Assembly: GCF_013409365.1 (NCBI RefSeq)
Contig: NZ_JACCBA010000001.1
Location: forward strand, 5,332,001 to 5,396,000
Length of the DNA: 64,000 nucleotides
Direction: 5' to 3'
DNA from: Actinomadura luteofluorescens
Lineage (GTDB): Bacteria > Actinomycetota > Actinomycetes > Streptosporangiales > Streptosporangiaceae
Below the pieces are notes generated by a model that had not been told where the DNA came from, ran no database searches, and saw nothing but the letters and a program-made list of their open reading frames with translations. The translations under genes were made by a program, and so were the position numbers. Within the stretch, counting starts at the first letter, position 1; each line of letters begins with the position of its first letter. Positions 30,719 through 39,083 of this stretch are shown here, in pieces.

Positions 30719-31609
30719 TTAGCCCCTTAGTACGGTTTCGGGCACCGCTTCCCTGCGTCCGGCCGTCAACCCGTCCCACGTGAGCGTCACCAGGGCGAGC
30801 CAGACCAGCAGGAACCCCGCCCACCGGCTCGGCGGCATCTCCTCATGCTGCACGAACAGCCCGATGACGAACTGCAGCACCGGCGCCAGGTACTGGAGCA
30901 TGCCGATGACGCTCAGCGGCAGCCGCACGGCAGCCGAGTTGAACAGCATCAACGGCACGGCGGTCACGATCCCGGCCCCGGCCAGCAGCACCGCGTGCCC
31001 CGCACCGTGGTGCCCGAAGGCCGCCTCGCCCCGTCCTTCCAGCAGCAGCACGAAGCCCAGCGCCGGCAGGAACGTCACGGCCGTCTCGACCGCCAGGCTC
31101 TCCGCCGAGGGCATGCCGGCGAACTTCTTCAGCAGGCCGTACACCGCGAACGCGCCCGCCAGCACCAGCGCGATCCAGGGAGGCCGCCCGTAGCCGACGG
31201 TCAGCGCGACCACCGCGGCCGCCCCCAACCCGACCGCCGCCCACTGCCACGGCCGCAGCCGCTCCCGGAAGATCACCACACCGAACACCACGCTGATCAG
31301 CGGGTTGATGAAGTACCCCAGCGCGGACTCGATCGTGTGCCCGCTGTTGACGGCGTAGATGTACGTCCCCCAGTTGACGCTGATCACCAGCGCCGCCAGC
31401 GCCAGCAGCACGCCCCGCCGCCACCCCAGCGTCCGCAGCCACCCCCGGCTCCGCCGCACGGCCAGCACCGCGACCACCGCGACCAGCGACCACATGATCC
31501 GGTGCGCCAGGATCTCGCCCGCCCCCGCCGGCTTCAGCAGCGGCCAGTACAGCGGAAACAGCCCCCACATCACATACGCCGCGACCCCGCACACCACACC
31601 CCGCTTCAC
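30719..31609 (-). CDS. RarD-type EamA permease
   Basis: 296-residue membrane protein with about ten helices. MWGLFPLYWPLLKPAGAGEILAHRIMWS and NWGTYIYAVNSGHTIESALGYFINPL are RarD signatures. The GTG at 31609 is chosen because family members begin KRG-VVCGVAAYVMWG; a longer frame exists but adds 35 non-conserved residues. No ribosome site is visible, and a TATGTT lies 6 bases before the GTG, so a leaderless message is possible. Substrate unknown. Confidence 0.85.
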   Translation of the reverse strand: MKRGVVCGVAAYVMWGLFPLYWPLLKPAGAGEILAHRIMWSLVAVVAVLAVRRSRGWLRTLGWRRGVLLALAALVISVNWGTYIYAVNSGHTIESALGYFINPLISVVFGVVIFRERLRPWQWAAVGLGAAAVVALTVGYGRPPWIALVLAGAFAVYGLLKKFAGMPSAESLAVETAVTFLPALGFVLLLEGRGEAAFGHHGAGHAVLLAGAGIVTAVPLMLFNSAAVRLPLSVIGMLQYLAPVLQFVIGLFVQHEEMPPSRWAGFLLVWLALVTLTWDGLTAGRREAVPETVLRG

Positions 31610-31975
31610 AAACGCAACATACCAGCAGGTAATCAACCAAAAGGAGAACAGTCCTGACGCCCGCCCACCCACCCTGAACAGACGTCCCGCTTGCCGAAGC
31701 CCCCCGAACCTCACCTACGAAGAGATCCGACCGACTTCTAGCGGAAGGCCGCCGAACCTCCCGCAACACCAACCAGCAGCCCCTCTCACCACGCCGGCGG
31801 GGTGTGGAGTACGGCCTTCGTTGGGCCGTTGGCGTTGGCGGTGGTGGCCTGTAGTGGTCATATGAACGAGGGTGTTTGTTTGGCGGGGCGATCTTGGGGA
31901 TAGGTTTCCAGGTGTCTGCCAGTGGATGGCGGCAAGATCGTTGCGGGGTGCCGCCGGATCGTCTCGGGAGTCTTC
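31610..31975. other. Divergent intergenic region
   Basis: 366 bases between the minus-strand permease and the plus-strand secreted protein. It should hold both promoters. No convincing gene, repeat or palindrome was seen; frames through it overlap each other without family features. Confidence 0.5.
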
Positions 31976-33073
31976 ATGGCTGGACATCGGGTTCTTCGCG
32001 TCACCGCTTGGGCCGCCGGCCTCGCTGGGGTGGTGCTCACACCCTCCGCTGCCATTGCGGCGTCCCCGGAGTGGGAGAAGGTGCCCACGCCGCCTTTCGA
32101 GGGGCTCGGGGTGGTGACTGAGATCGCCGCGGCCGGGCCGTGGGCCGCGTGGGCAGGCGGGGTCGAGGACGCGACGTCGAGTGGGAAGCCCGTCATGATG
32201 GCCTGGAATGGTCGGCAGTGGCGGCGCCAAGCGCTGCCGCCGGGCACTGGGCAGGTCGTCGACCTCGCTGCCGCCGGACCGCGGAATGCCTGGGGCATCT
32301 ACCTCAACGAGAGCGGCTCACCGGCGCTGCATTGGAACGGCGTCGCTTGGCGCAGGGTCGGTTACCCGGCCGGAGTCCGGCCCACCATGCCTTCTCCTCT
32401 GCCGACGTATCTGCAGATCGTTTCGGCGGCGCGCGGCGGACCGGCCTGGTCACTCGGGTACGACTCACAGGCGAAGAAGGCCGTTGCCCTGCGCTTCCAG
32501 AACGGACGATGGGTGCGCCAGAAGACTCCGGTGCCGATGGTCAGTGCCTCTACCGTCGCCGTCCGGTCGGCGAAGGACATCTGGATCGCCTGCACCTGCG
32601 ATATTCCGGGGGCCGGTCCGACTGAGGCCATGCTGCATTGGAACGGCGGCGAATGGAGCACGATCCGGTACCCGTCCAAAGAGCAGACCTACATCGCGAA
32701 GATCGCGCCGGTTTCGGGCACGAGCGTCTGGGCCTACCGTGCCAGCACCAGCTATGCGACCCCCGAGCTCATGCACTGGGACGGGAAGAGCTGGACGTCG
32801 ACGACGATCCCCGCGTCCCCATTTGCCTACCACTTTCCGACGCTCGCCGATGACGGCGACCAAGGCGCCTGGGTCTCGGTGAGCACGGTCGACGACGACA
32901 AGAGCTACCTGCACTACAGCGGCGGACGCTGGAACGCCGAGAGCGGCGAGGGGCGTCCGGGCACCGCCGTCTGGGTGCGTGACCTGGCGCGAGTGCCGGG
33001 AACGCGCTCGGTCTGGTCGGTCGGCCTGCCCAGTTCCCTCGCCGGCCTGCCCTTCATCGAGCGCAGACGCTGA
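31976..33073 (+). CDS. Secreted repeat protein, beta-propeller-like
   Basis: 365 residues with a signal peptide (AWAAGLAGVVLTPSAAIAA, cleavage near residue 30). The mature part has repeated blocks of the form LHWNG-xxW-xx (HWNGVAWRRV, HWNGGEWSTI, HWDGKSWTST, HYSGGRWNAE) about 50-60 residues apart, suggesting blades of a beta-propeller. Similar proteins are common as exported, uncharacterised actinomycete proteins. The ATG at 31976 follows CGGGAG; an ATG 54 bases upstream would put charged residues before the signal peptide. Confidence 0.7.
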   Translation: MAGHRVLRVTAWAAGLAGVVLTPSAAIAASPEWEKVPTPPFEGLGVVTEIAAAGPWAAWAGGVEDATSSGKPVMMAWNGRQWRRQALPPGTGQVVDLAAAGPRNAWGIYLNESGSPALHWNGVAWRRVGYPAGVRPTMPSPLPTYLQIVSAARGGPAWSLGYDSQAKKAVALRFQNGRWVRQKTPVPMVSASTVAVRSAKDIWIACTCDIPGAGPTEAMLHWNGGEWSTIRYPSKEQTYIAKIAPVSGTSVWAYRASTSYATPELMHWDGKSWTSTTIPASPFAYHFPTLADDGDQGAWVSVSTVDDDKSYLHYSGGRWNAESGEGRPGTAVWVRDLARVPGTRSVWSVGLPSSLAGLPFIERRR

Positions 33074-33111
33074 CCGCGCGGCCGCCCCAGGTCCTTCAGT
33101 ATGATCGCGCG

Positions 33112-33528
33112 ATGTCGCTCGCAGCGCGGTGGATCCGGCCGCTGATGGTGGTCACGGCGGTCGGTTTCGCGGGCGCGGCCTACGCGATCCGGGCCGCGCT
33201 GGACGGGCCCGTCGAGCAGTACTCGGGCGCCGCACTGTCCGCCGCCATCGTCTACACGATAGTGATCTTCATAAGGCCGCCGCTCTCTTCGCTGGCTGCC
33301 GGCGCTGCTGCGATCGCGTATTGCTGGTTCATCGAGTTCGCACAGCTCACGCCTGTACCGGAGGCTCTTTCCCAACGCGGCTGGATCGTGCGCCAGCTGC
33401 TGGGAGCCCGGTTCGACCCCGTTGATGTCGCCTGGTATCCCGTCGGCGTTGTCCCTTTGGTCGCCGCGCACTGGTTTTTTCGGGCCCGCGCACGTTCTCA
33501 AGCAGAGCCGACGCCCGTCGAGCTTTAG
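33112..33528 (+). CDS. DUF2809-family membrane protein
   Basis: 138 residues, four hydrophobic segments. AYCWFIEFAQLTPVPEALSQRGWIVRQLLGARFDPVDVAWYPVG matches the DUF2809 pattern (E-xx-Q ... LLG-xxFDxxD). It begins 38 bases after the secreted protein. Function unknown. Confidence 0.75.
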   Translation: MSLAARWIRPLMVVTAVGFAGAAYAIRAALDGPVEQYSGAALSAAIVYTIVIFIRPPLSSLAAGAAAIAYCWFIEFAQLTPVPEALSQRGWIVRQLLGARFDPVDVAWYPVGVVPLVAAHWFFRARARSQAEPTPVEL

Positions 33529-33684
33529 CCGAGCCTTTCGTTTCGGTGAGGTGATTGCGGAAATTCCGTGCCGCCTGGCGCTCGGTCGCTAGACGGTCCT
33601 TGCTGCTGCGTTGTCACAGGAGCGCGCGCTCGGACGGTCGCAAGAGAAAGAGCGTTTTAGAGCGCGTGCAAAGGAGACACCCTT

Positions 33685-33882
33685 ATGAGCCCCGTCACTG
33701 ACCAGCAGCGCGCCCGCAGGGCAGGTATCGCGGCTTTCTGCCTCGGGCTGTTGTGCTTCGCGGGCGGCCTCTCCAGCCTGATCGTCAACGGCGTCAACGG
33801 CCTCAACTCGATGAACGTCACCCTCGGCGCCCTCGACATGGTCGTCTGCGGTGTGATCATCTTCAATGCCGGGCATCGGTGA
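33685..33882 (+). CDS. Small two-helix membrane protein
   Basis: 65 residues with two hydrophobic segments (about 14-34 and 45-62). AAAGGAGA lies 7 bases before the ATG, which supports expression. Family not recognised. Lower GC at its edges than in the nuo region. Confidence 0.6.
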   Translation: MSPVTDQQRARRAGIAAFCLGLLCFAGGLSSLIVNGVNGLNSMNVTLGALDMVVCGVIIFNAGHR

Positions 33883-34050
33883 CAGCGGAAGCCCGGCCCC
33901 AGCCGAAGCGGCTCCTCACCTTGAGGGGTCGCTTCACTCTTGAACGAGCCTTTCAAACCCTCGCGTAGGACGCGCATTCGCGCGTGATCCAGGCCGGATG
34001 CCATGCTCATTGCTGGTCCGCGGAGAACACGCGTAGGGGGAGGCAGGTCG

Positions 34051-34572
34051 ATGACCTCGGCGAAGGTGCTCTACGTGGTCGTGTGCGGGGCTGGTGCGGC
34101 GTCCGATCTGGAGGCCTTCGTGCGGCTGGCCCAGGGCGCGGGCTGGCATGTCCGGGTGATCGCGACCCCCATGGGGGCCAAGTTCCTGGACTTGGACCGG
34201 CTCGCGGCCTCGACCGGCGGGCCGGTGCGGACCGACTTCCGGCAGCCGCACGAGACGTCGAACGGGCTGCCTCCCGCCGACGCGATCGTGGTGGCTCCGG
34301 CCACGTTCAACACGATCAACAAGTGGGCGCTGGGCATCACGGACACGGTCGCCGTCGGCATGCTGTGCGAACACCTCGGCATGGGCGTGCCGATACTCGC
34401 GGTCCCGCAGGTCAAGGCGGAACTGGCCACCCACGTGGCCTTCGGGCGGAACCTGGACGCCCTCCGCTCGATGGGCGCCCGCATCCTTTTCGACCCGGCC
34501 GCCCCTCCACATGCGCGCATGCCGAGTTGGCAGGACATCCTCACAGAGTTGAACGGCATCCTCGACGGCTGA
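34051..34572 (+). CDS. Flavoprotein (PPC-decarboxylase-like fold)
   Basis: 173-residue Rossmann-type flavoprotein. VLYVVVCGAGAASDLEAFV and VVAPATFNTINKWALGITDTVAVGML match the flavoprotein family that includes phosphopantothenoylcysteine decarboxylase, where the PATxNTxxK segment binds FMN. The usual active-site histidine near the N-terminus is not obvious, so the reaction is unknown. The ATG at 34051 follows GGGGGAGG and removes 16 poorly conserved residues of a longer frame. Confidence 0.75.
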   Translation: MTSAKVLYVVVCGAGAASDLEAFVRLAQGAGWHVRVIATPMGAKFLDLDRLAASTGGPVRTDFRQPHETSNGLPPADAIVVAPATFNTINKWALGITDTVAVGMLCEHLGMGVPILAVPQVKAELATHVAFGRNLDALRSMGARILFDPAAPPHARMPSWQDILTELNGILDG

Positions 34573-34597
34573 GGTGCCCGTGTCCGCAGGGCGTTGG

Positions 34598-35242
34598 TCA
34601 GTGGTCAGTGGGGGCGTCGATCACGATGGCCTCGCCATCGCGCAGCGTGCGGTGGGCGATGCCCTGGGAGCGGTAGTGGTCGGCGACCGTTCCCAGGATC
34701 TCGGTCTCGGGATGCCCGGGGGAGTCGATGTGCGGCACCACGACGTAGTCGAGGAGGGCCAGGCCGTCGAAGCGGGCCTGCGCGCCATATGCGCTGTGCA
34801 CAGCCTGGGGATTGTCGCATCGCTCCAGCCCATGTAGGTCTGGGGCCAGGACGCAGGCGCCGGCGCTGTAGCCCGCATAGACGACGGCGTCCTGTTGCAG
34901 GAGCTCGGTTATGGCGCGGTCGGCGCCACTCTTCGCCAGAGCGTGACGGAGGACGAACACGTTGCCTCCGCGGACCCAGAGCAGACGGAATCCGCGGAGC
35001 GCGGCCGCGACGCCGCTTGGGTCCTGGTCGAAGTACGTCCGCAGATCGACTTCGACAGGTCGGAGGCCGAGGGCGGTGAGCGCCTGGATCTCGTGCTCGA
35101 CCGCGGCTCGGCGCTCGGTGACGGGCAGGGCGTCGACGGCGTTTGCGATCACTGCCGTTCGGGCCCCGGTGGGACTCACCAGCAGTCGCAGCATCCGTTC
35201 CGGATGCTGTCCGGTCCGCCAGGAGGACAGATACATGCGCAC
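34598..35242 (-). CDS. Peptidase E-like (S51) / type 1 amidotransferase-like protein
   Basis: 214 residues. Catalytic-serine elbow YAGYSAGACVL (GxSAG) and LLWVRGGNVFVLRHAL match peptidase S51, which cleaves Asp-X dipeptides. A histidine in VVPHIDSPGHPE is likely part of the active site. It is convergent with the flavoprotein gene, with 25 bases between stops. Cytoplasmic; no signal peptide. Confidence 0.8.
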   Translation of the reverse strand: MRMYLSSWRTGQHPERMLRLLVSPTGARTAVIANAVDALPVTERRAAVEHEIQALTALGLRPVEVDLRTYFDQDPSGVAAALRGFRLLWVRGGNVFVLRHALAKSGADRAITELLQQDAVVYAGYSAGACVLAPDLHGLERCDNPQAVHSAYGAQARFDGLALLDYVVVPHIDSPGHPETEILGTVADHYRSQGIAHRTLRDGEAIVIDAPTDH

Positions 35243-35362
35243 TCGAGAACCCTAGGACGCCCATGCCCAGGCGAGAGACTCCAGCGTCCTGCGCGTCTTC
35301 TCTCTTAGGGGGAGATGCCTGGCCGAGGTTGGGTGAGAATGTCCAGCCGGACCTCTGGAGGG

Positions 35363-35793
35363 ATGATGGCGGAAGACTTGCCGGCATGGGTCCGGCTCTC
35401 CGATTCGGATCAGGATGGGGCCTGGAGTGCCTTCGAGGAGTTGACGTCGTTTCGTCCCTCTGGTCGGCCGGATCCGCGGAGGGGCATCCTGGAGCCTTCC
35501 CCGTCGGTGACGTGGGACCTTGCCCGGGAACGTCCTACTTTCTCAGAGTGGCTCTGGCACTTCGCCGTAGATCCTGGCGACGGCACCCTTGCTGCCGCTT
35601 CTGGCCGCACCGCCTGAGCAGGCCGGAGGACTACGAGTCCTGGGTCGTCCCCGTCTTTCCTGACGACGACTACTACATCTTCCTGTCGCAGGATCTCTCA
35701 TTCGGGACGTTCGGACATCCGTGGGAGGCCAGCCTCTGCGCCTACGGCGAACGACTCTTGGAGGCTGTCGAGCGCGCAACACTGGCGTCTTGA
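35363..35793 (+). pseudogene. DUF2716 gene with a frameshift
   Basis: The first frame gives SDSDQDGAWSAFEELTSFRP and SPSVTWDL, the N-terminal half of DUF2716, then stops at 35617. The second half (HPCCRFWPHR, SWVVPVFPDDDYYIFLSQDL, FGTFGHPWEASLCAYG) is in another frame ending at 35793. One missing base near 35570-35575 would join them into about 143 residues. The ATG at 35363 (or 35366) follows GGAGGG closely. Function of DUF2716 is unknown. Confidence 0.7.
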
Positions 35794-35838
35794 GCAGCGT
35801 CCTCCGTCGCAATGGGCTCTGAGGCGCTGGCGGCGAGG

Positions 35839-36078
35839 TCAGCCCAGTTGCTTGAAGGTGGCTGCGGCCTGAGCCCAGAGGGTGTGGTCGCCCAGGGGGC
35901 ACTCGGGGAAGGCGCCTTGGAATAGGTGGGTGAGGAACTTCGCCATTCCGCGCTGGTAGTCAAGGGGGAACGGCCTGCCCCACGACTGCGCCATCCCGTC
36001 CCAGTCGACGGCCCTGCCACCGCTCTCCGGCGACGGCATCATGCGCCGCAAGGCGTCCACGTCGGTTGCCGTGCTCAT
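35839..36078 (-). CDS. Small SMI1/KNR4-N-terminus-like protein
   Basis: 79 residues: MMPSPESGGRAVDWDGMAQSWGRPFPLDY resembles the start of SMI1/KNR4 immunity-type proteins, but the rest (FLTHLFQGAFPECPLGDHTLW) does not continue that fold. It could be a truncated immunity protein or an unrelated short protein. The ATG at 36078 follows AAAGAAG. Moderately convincing coding pattern. Confidence 0.45.
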   Translation of the reverse strand: MSTATDVDALRRMMPSPESGGRAVDWDGMAQSWGRPFPLDYQRGMAKFLTHLFQGAFPECPLGDHTLWAQAAATFKQLG

Positions 36079-36420
36079 CGGCTTCTTTCTCTGAAGACGA
36101 CAGAGCGTCGCCTGGACTGTGACCCTGCGGTGGGTGCTTTCGCACCCTATAGCGAGGTACCCGGTACCCGGCGGGTCACGACAGCGGGTCAGGGATGCTG
36201 GTGAGTCACTGGAGTCTGGATTGAGGCTCCTTGGCAGTGTGGGTATTGGACAGGTCGTGTGTGGCGGTTTGTGTTCTTTTGGGGACGCTGAGTCGTCGAG
36301 GTTGGGCAAATCCTCGGGGTGAACCGACCACATGCGGTTGGTGGTGCACTAGTCTTTGCGACCTAGGCGCTTTGAAAGGTTGCACTCTGCCTTCTGGCAG
36401 AGAAGTGGAAGGTGTAGGGC
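36079..36420. other. Intergenic region ahead of the XRE regulator
   Basis: 342 bases, lower in GC than average (for example TTTGTGTTCTTTTGGGG). No gene supported. It contains the palindrome listed at 36385-36402 just before the regulator's start. Confidence 0.5.
36385..36402. promoter_or_regulatory. Palindrome CTCTGCC-TTCT-GGCAGAG before the XRE gene
   Basis: Perfect 7-bp arms around 4 bases, ending 18 bases before the XRE ATG. Its core CTGCC-N4-GGCAG recurs at 38591-38604. The position fits autoregulation by the XRE protein. Confidence 0.55.
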
Positions 36421-37272
36421 ATGCCGGACAGTCCGACTGTTCACCAGCGACGCCTTCGGGTAGAGCTCCGCAGGGCCCGTGAGGCCGCCGAGCTGACGCA
36501 GGAGCAGGCGGCGAAGGCCCTGGAATGGTCGCTTTCGAAAATCATCCGCATTGAAGGCGGGATGGTCAGGGTCGCGGTGAGCGACGTCCGCGTCATGTTG
36601 CAGCAGTATGGGGTGCCGTCGGAGCGGTACGACGAGTTTCTGGGGCTGGCGCGCGCGGCCCGTGAAACGGCCTGGTGGAGCGCTTATCGCAGGGTCCTCA
36701 GCCCGCAGATGGCGGAGCTCATCGGCTTCGAGTCGGCCGCCGGCGCCTGCCGCGAGTTCGATCCCCTGCTCGTTCCGGGCCTGCTGCAGATCAGCGCCTA
36801 TGCCAAGGAAATCCTCTCGAACCTGCGCGGCGAGGACGCTCCCGAGCAGATCAGCGAACTGGTCGAGGTGCGCCTGCGCAGGCAGGAGATTTTCGAGGGG
36901 GACGCTCCCCCCAGGTTCTACTTCGTCATCGACGAGGCGGCGATCCGTCGGCTGGTCGGAGGCGCCGCGGTGATGCGCGCCCAGTTGTCGCACCTGCTGG
37001 AGATGGCGAAGCGGCCCAACGTGACCATCGAGATCGTTCCGCTCGACCGGGGGGCCCATCCTGGGCTGAGCGGACCGTTCAAGCTCCTTGAGTTCGTTGA
37101 AGCCGAAGACGACGACGTGCTGTATCTGGAAGGCGCGCAGGGTGAACTGATCGGGCGCGACTATCGCGAGGACATCGTCCGCTATCGCGAGAAGTTCGAG
37201 GTGCTGCGCCGTATTTCGCTTGGTCCGGAAGGCTCGGCCGTGCTGCTCAACACGGTCGCGGAATCGCTCTGA
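36421..37272 (+). CDS. XRE-family regulator with DUF5753
   Basis: 283 residues. N-terminal helix-turn-helix (residues 10-65; LRRAREAAELTQEQAAKALEWSLSKIIRIEGG) and a DUF5753 domain (about 95-275; FDPLLVPGLLQISAYAKEIL and NVTIEIVPLDRGAHPGLSGPFKLLEF). This is the WhiJ-like class abundant in actinomycetes and usually paired with a DUF397 protein, as here. The ATG follows GGAAGGTGTAGGGC. Likely binds the palindrome in its own promoter. Confidence 0.9.
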   Translation: MPDSPTVHQRRLRVELRRAREAAELTQEQAAKALEWSLSKIIRIEGGMVRVAVSDVRVMLQQYGVPSERYDEFLGLARAARETAWWSAYRRVLSPQMAELIGFESAAGACREFDPLLVPGLLQISAYAKEILSNLRGEDAPEQISELVEVRLRRQEIFEGDAPPRFYFVIDEAAIRRLVGGAAVMRAQLSHLLEMAKRPNVTIEIVPLDRGAHPGLSGPFKLLEFVEAEDDDVLYLEGAQGELIGRDYREDIVRYREKFEVLRRISLGPEGSAVLLNTVAESL

Positions 37273-37542
37273 GGCCCCTCGACGCCGACAGCGGCGCGGG
37301 GCGAGTGATCCACCTATGGCTTGATCTTCGGTGAACACTTACACTCTCACATTGACAGAGCACGACACAGGACTGTGGTGTGCCTGGGATCGTGCGCCGA
37401 AGGGCATGGCCGAGCGTGAGGACGTTCGCCCGAACAGAAGGTCGCCGTTCGCATCCTGATTGGCCTGCGAGGACGCCTCCAAGGTTGTGCCCCGAAATTC
37501 TGACAGCCGCGCCGTGAAGGCCGGCGGTTGGAAGGGGCCAGT

Positions 37543-37749
37543 GTGGACAGGACGAAACGATCGCGGGTGGTCTGGAGAAAGAGCAGTCGCAGCGGTGGAG
37601 GCAACTGCGTCGAGATCGCTTGTGACGGGGGATCCGTTCTGATGCGGGATTCCACGGATCGCCTGAGCGCCGTCCTGACGATTTCGAGCGTGGAGTGGCT
37701 GCTTCTGCGGCGCTCCATACGCAGACGGTACGGAGACGGGGCGGACTGA
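37543..37749 (+). CDS. DUF397 protein
   Basis: 68 residues: VWRKSSRSGGGNCVEIA, VLMRDSTD and LTISSVEWLLL cover the full DUF397 domain. DUF397 proteins act with XRE/DUF5753 regulators in development-linked control, often antagonising them. The GTG at 37543 follows AAGGGG. 270 bases separate it from the XRE gene, more than usual. Confidence 0.85.
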   Translation: MDRTKRSRVVWRKSSRSGGGNCVEIACDGGSVLMRDSTDRLSAVLTISSVEWLLLRRSIRRRYGDGAD

Positions 37750-37752
37750 TGG

Positions 37753-38385
37753 TCATGCGGCGGGCGCCGGGAGGGGGAGCTCTCGTGGCGGCAGCCGGTC
37801 GTGGTGGATGTAGCCGCTGTACGGCTTCTCTTTGATCACTACTTCCAGCCGGGAGAAGTCCGTGGGCTTCAGGGCGCAGAAGCCGCTGCCCACGACGTCC
37901 TTGTACAGGGTGTCGGACACCACCAGGGCGAGGTCGCGGTCCTGGTGCTCGGTGAGGTGGTCGCGCAGCGGCGCGGAGTCCAGTAACCGGGCGACCACGA
38001 CGGGGGCGTCGCCGGCCGGGCCGAGCGGCCCGTCGATCACGGTGCCGTGGTGGAGGGCGAGCCGCATGCGCAGGCGGGTGGCCCGCTCCCTGTTGAGCTC
38101 GGCGAGCGCGCATTCGAGGTCGGACGTGAAGGCCCCCACGACGTGGGGGATGTCGACGTCGGCGGGCATGACGACGAGTTCCCCGTCGCCGCCGGGCTGG
38201 CGGTACCAGTCGTTGGTGCGCAGGCCGGTCCGTCTCGCACAGCCGTTGAGCAGCCTGCGGAGGTCCTTCTGGGCGGCGAGTTGCCGCTGCGCGTCCAGGT
38301 GACTGTACTTCTCCAGGTCCACGGCGAGGAGCAGGCGGTACACGAGCCGCGTTCCACCGGTGGACCAGGGTCGTCGAAGCATCAT
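37753..38385 (-). CDS. Cyclase-homology-domain-like protein
   Basis: 210 residues. YRLLLAVDLEKYSHLDAQRQLAAQKDLRRLL...WYRQPGGDGELVVMP...LRLALHHGTVIDGPLGPAGDAPVVVARLLDSAPL follows the nucleotidyl-cyclase fold (VDxxxYS, GDGE, HHGxxxxGPxGxxGD). The metal aspartates are only partly kept, so it is probably a non-catalytic relative. The pair MM at 38380-38385 follows GAGGACGG. Three bases from the DUF397 stop, convergent. Role unknown. Confidence 0.72.
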   Translation of the reverse strand: MMLRRPWSTGGTRLVYRLLLAVDLEKYSHLDAQRQLAAQKDLRRLLNGCARRTGLRTNDWYRQPGGDGELVVMPADVDIPHVVGAFTSDLECALAELNRERATRLRMRLALHHGTVIDGPLGPAGDAPVVVARLLDSAPLRDHLTEHQDRDLALVVSDTLYKDVVGSGFCALKPTDFSRLEVVIKEKPYSGYIHHDRLPPRELPLPAPAA

Positions 38386-39083
38386 CTGCCGTCCTCGAAA
38401 CCGCCGTCGGTTCGATTCTGCCCGATGCGTGATGCTCTGTGCAGAGAAACATAGGTCGGTTAGCAACATGGCACTTTGCCGGTAGCTTCCTGTCCGGACC
38501 GCCTCTCCGGGCACTCGACCGCTGACCTGCGTTGATGTGGATGCCGTGCAGCATGGTGATCTGGCTACTGGCGTAAAGTAACCTCTCGGTCTGCCAGGTG
38601 GCAGTCTGCCGACCGCTTTGGGCGACCAAGGCGCGCGTGACGGCCGCGCACGAGACGTACGCGATGCGCGCGTGGGGTCGGTGGGACGTGGCGGCGGCGC
38701 TCAGGCCGCTCGCGCCGGACGGGGCCGCCACGGCGAGGGCGTGGCGGCCTCGAACGGACCGTCGTCCAGCGGGAGAGGCTCCTGCGAGGCTCTCCCGGTG
38801 AGGGTCAGTACGGCAGGAGGCGGCCCGAAGGGGTCCGCAGGTCGGGCGGGCTCGGTTGACGTGGGGGCCTGGGGCGCTTGATGAGCTGCTGCCGTGCCAT
38901 GGTGATCATCTCCCCCCGCCGGGCTGCCTTTAAAACCCGAGGATCGAGCCGTTACCTCGTATGACGCGGCCGGGCCGGACGAGGTTCGCTGAGCTTATGT
39001 CACCGACACTGCCCGTTCGACCGGTTTTCGGGGAGTCCTGATCGACGGCGCGCGTCCGGGGGACCGCGGAACGTGCCCGGGGG
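38386..39083. other. Intergenic region with possible remnant coding
   Basis: 698 bases with no gene I can fully support. It holds a CTGCC-N4-GGCAG palindrome (38591-38604). On the minus strand 38701-38909 there is a plausible short frame pair (see findings): a well-placed start (MITMARQQLIKRPRPP) and, one frame over, protein-like sequence ending SPWRPRPARAA. Confidence 0.45.
38591..38604. promoter_or_regulatory. Palindrome CTGCC-AGGT-GGCAG
   Basis: Perfect arms (extended CTGCCA-GG-TGGCAG) with the same core and spacing as the site before the XRE gene. It lies 206 bases upstream of the cyclase-homology gene's start, and may mark a second target of that regulator. Confidence 0.45.

Noticed and set aside
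38405..38430. GGTTCGATTC resembling a tRNA T-arm
   Set aside because: The flanking bases do not form the five-pair stem and no other tRNA arms are present.
38598..38801. 67-codon plus-strand frame after the second palindrome
   Set aside because: No ribosome site, no family features; composition fits chance in high-GC DNA.
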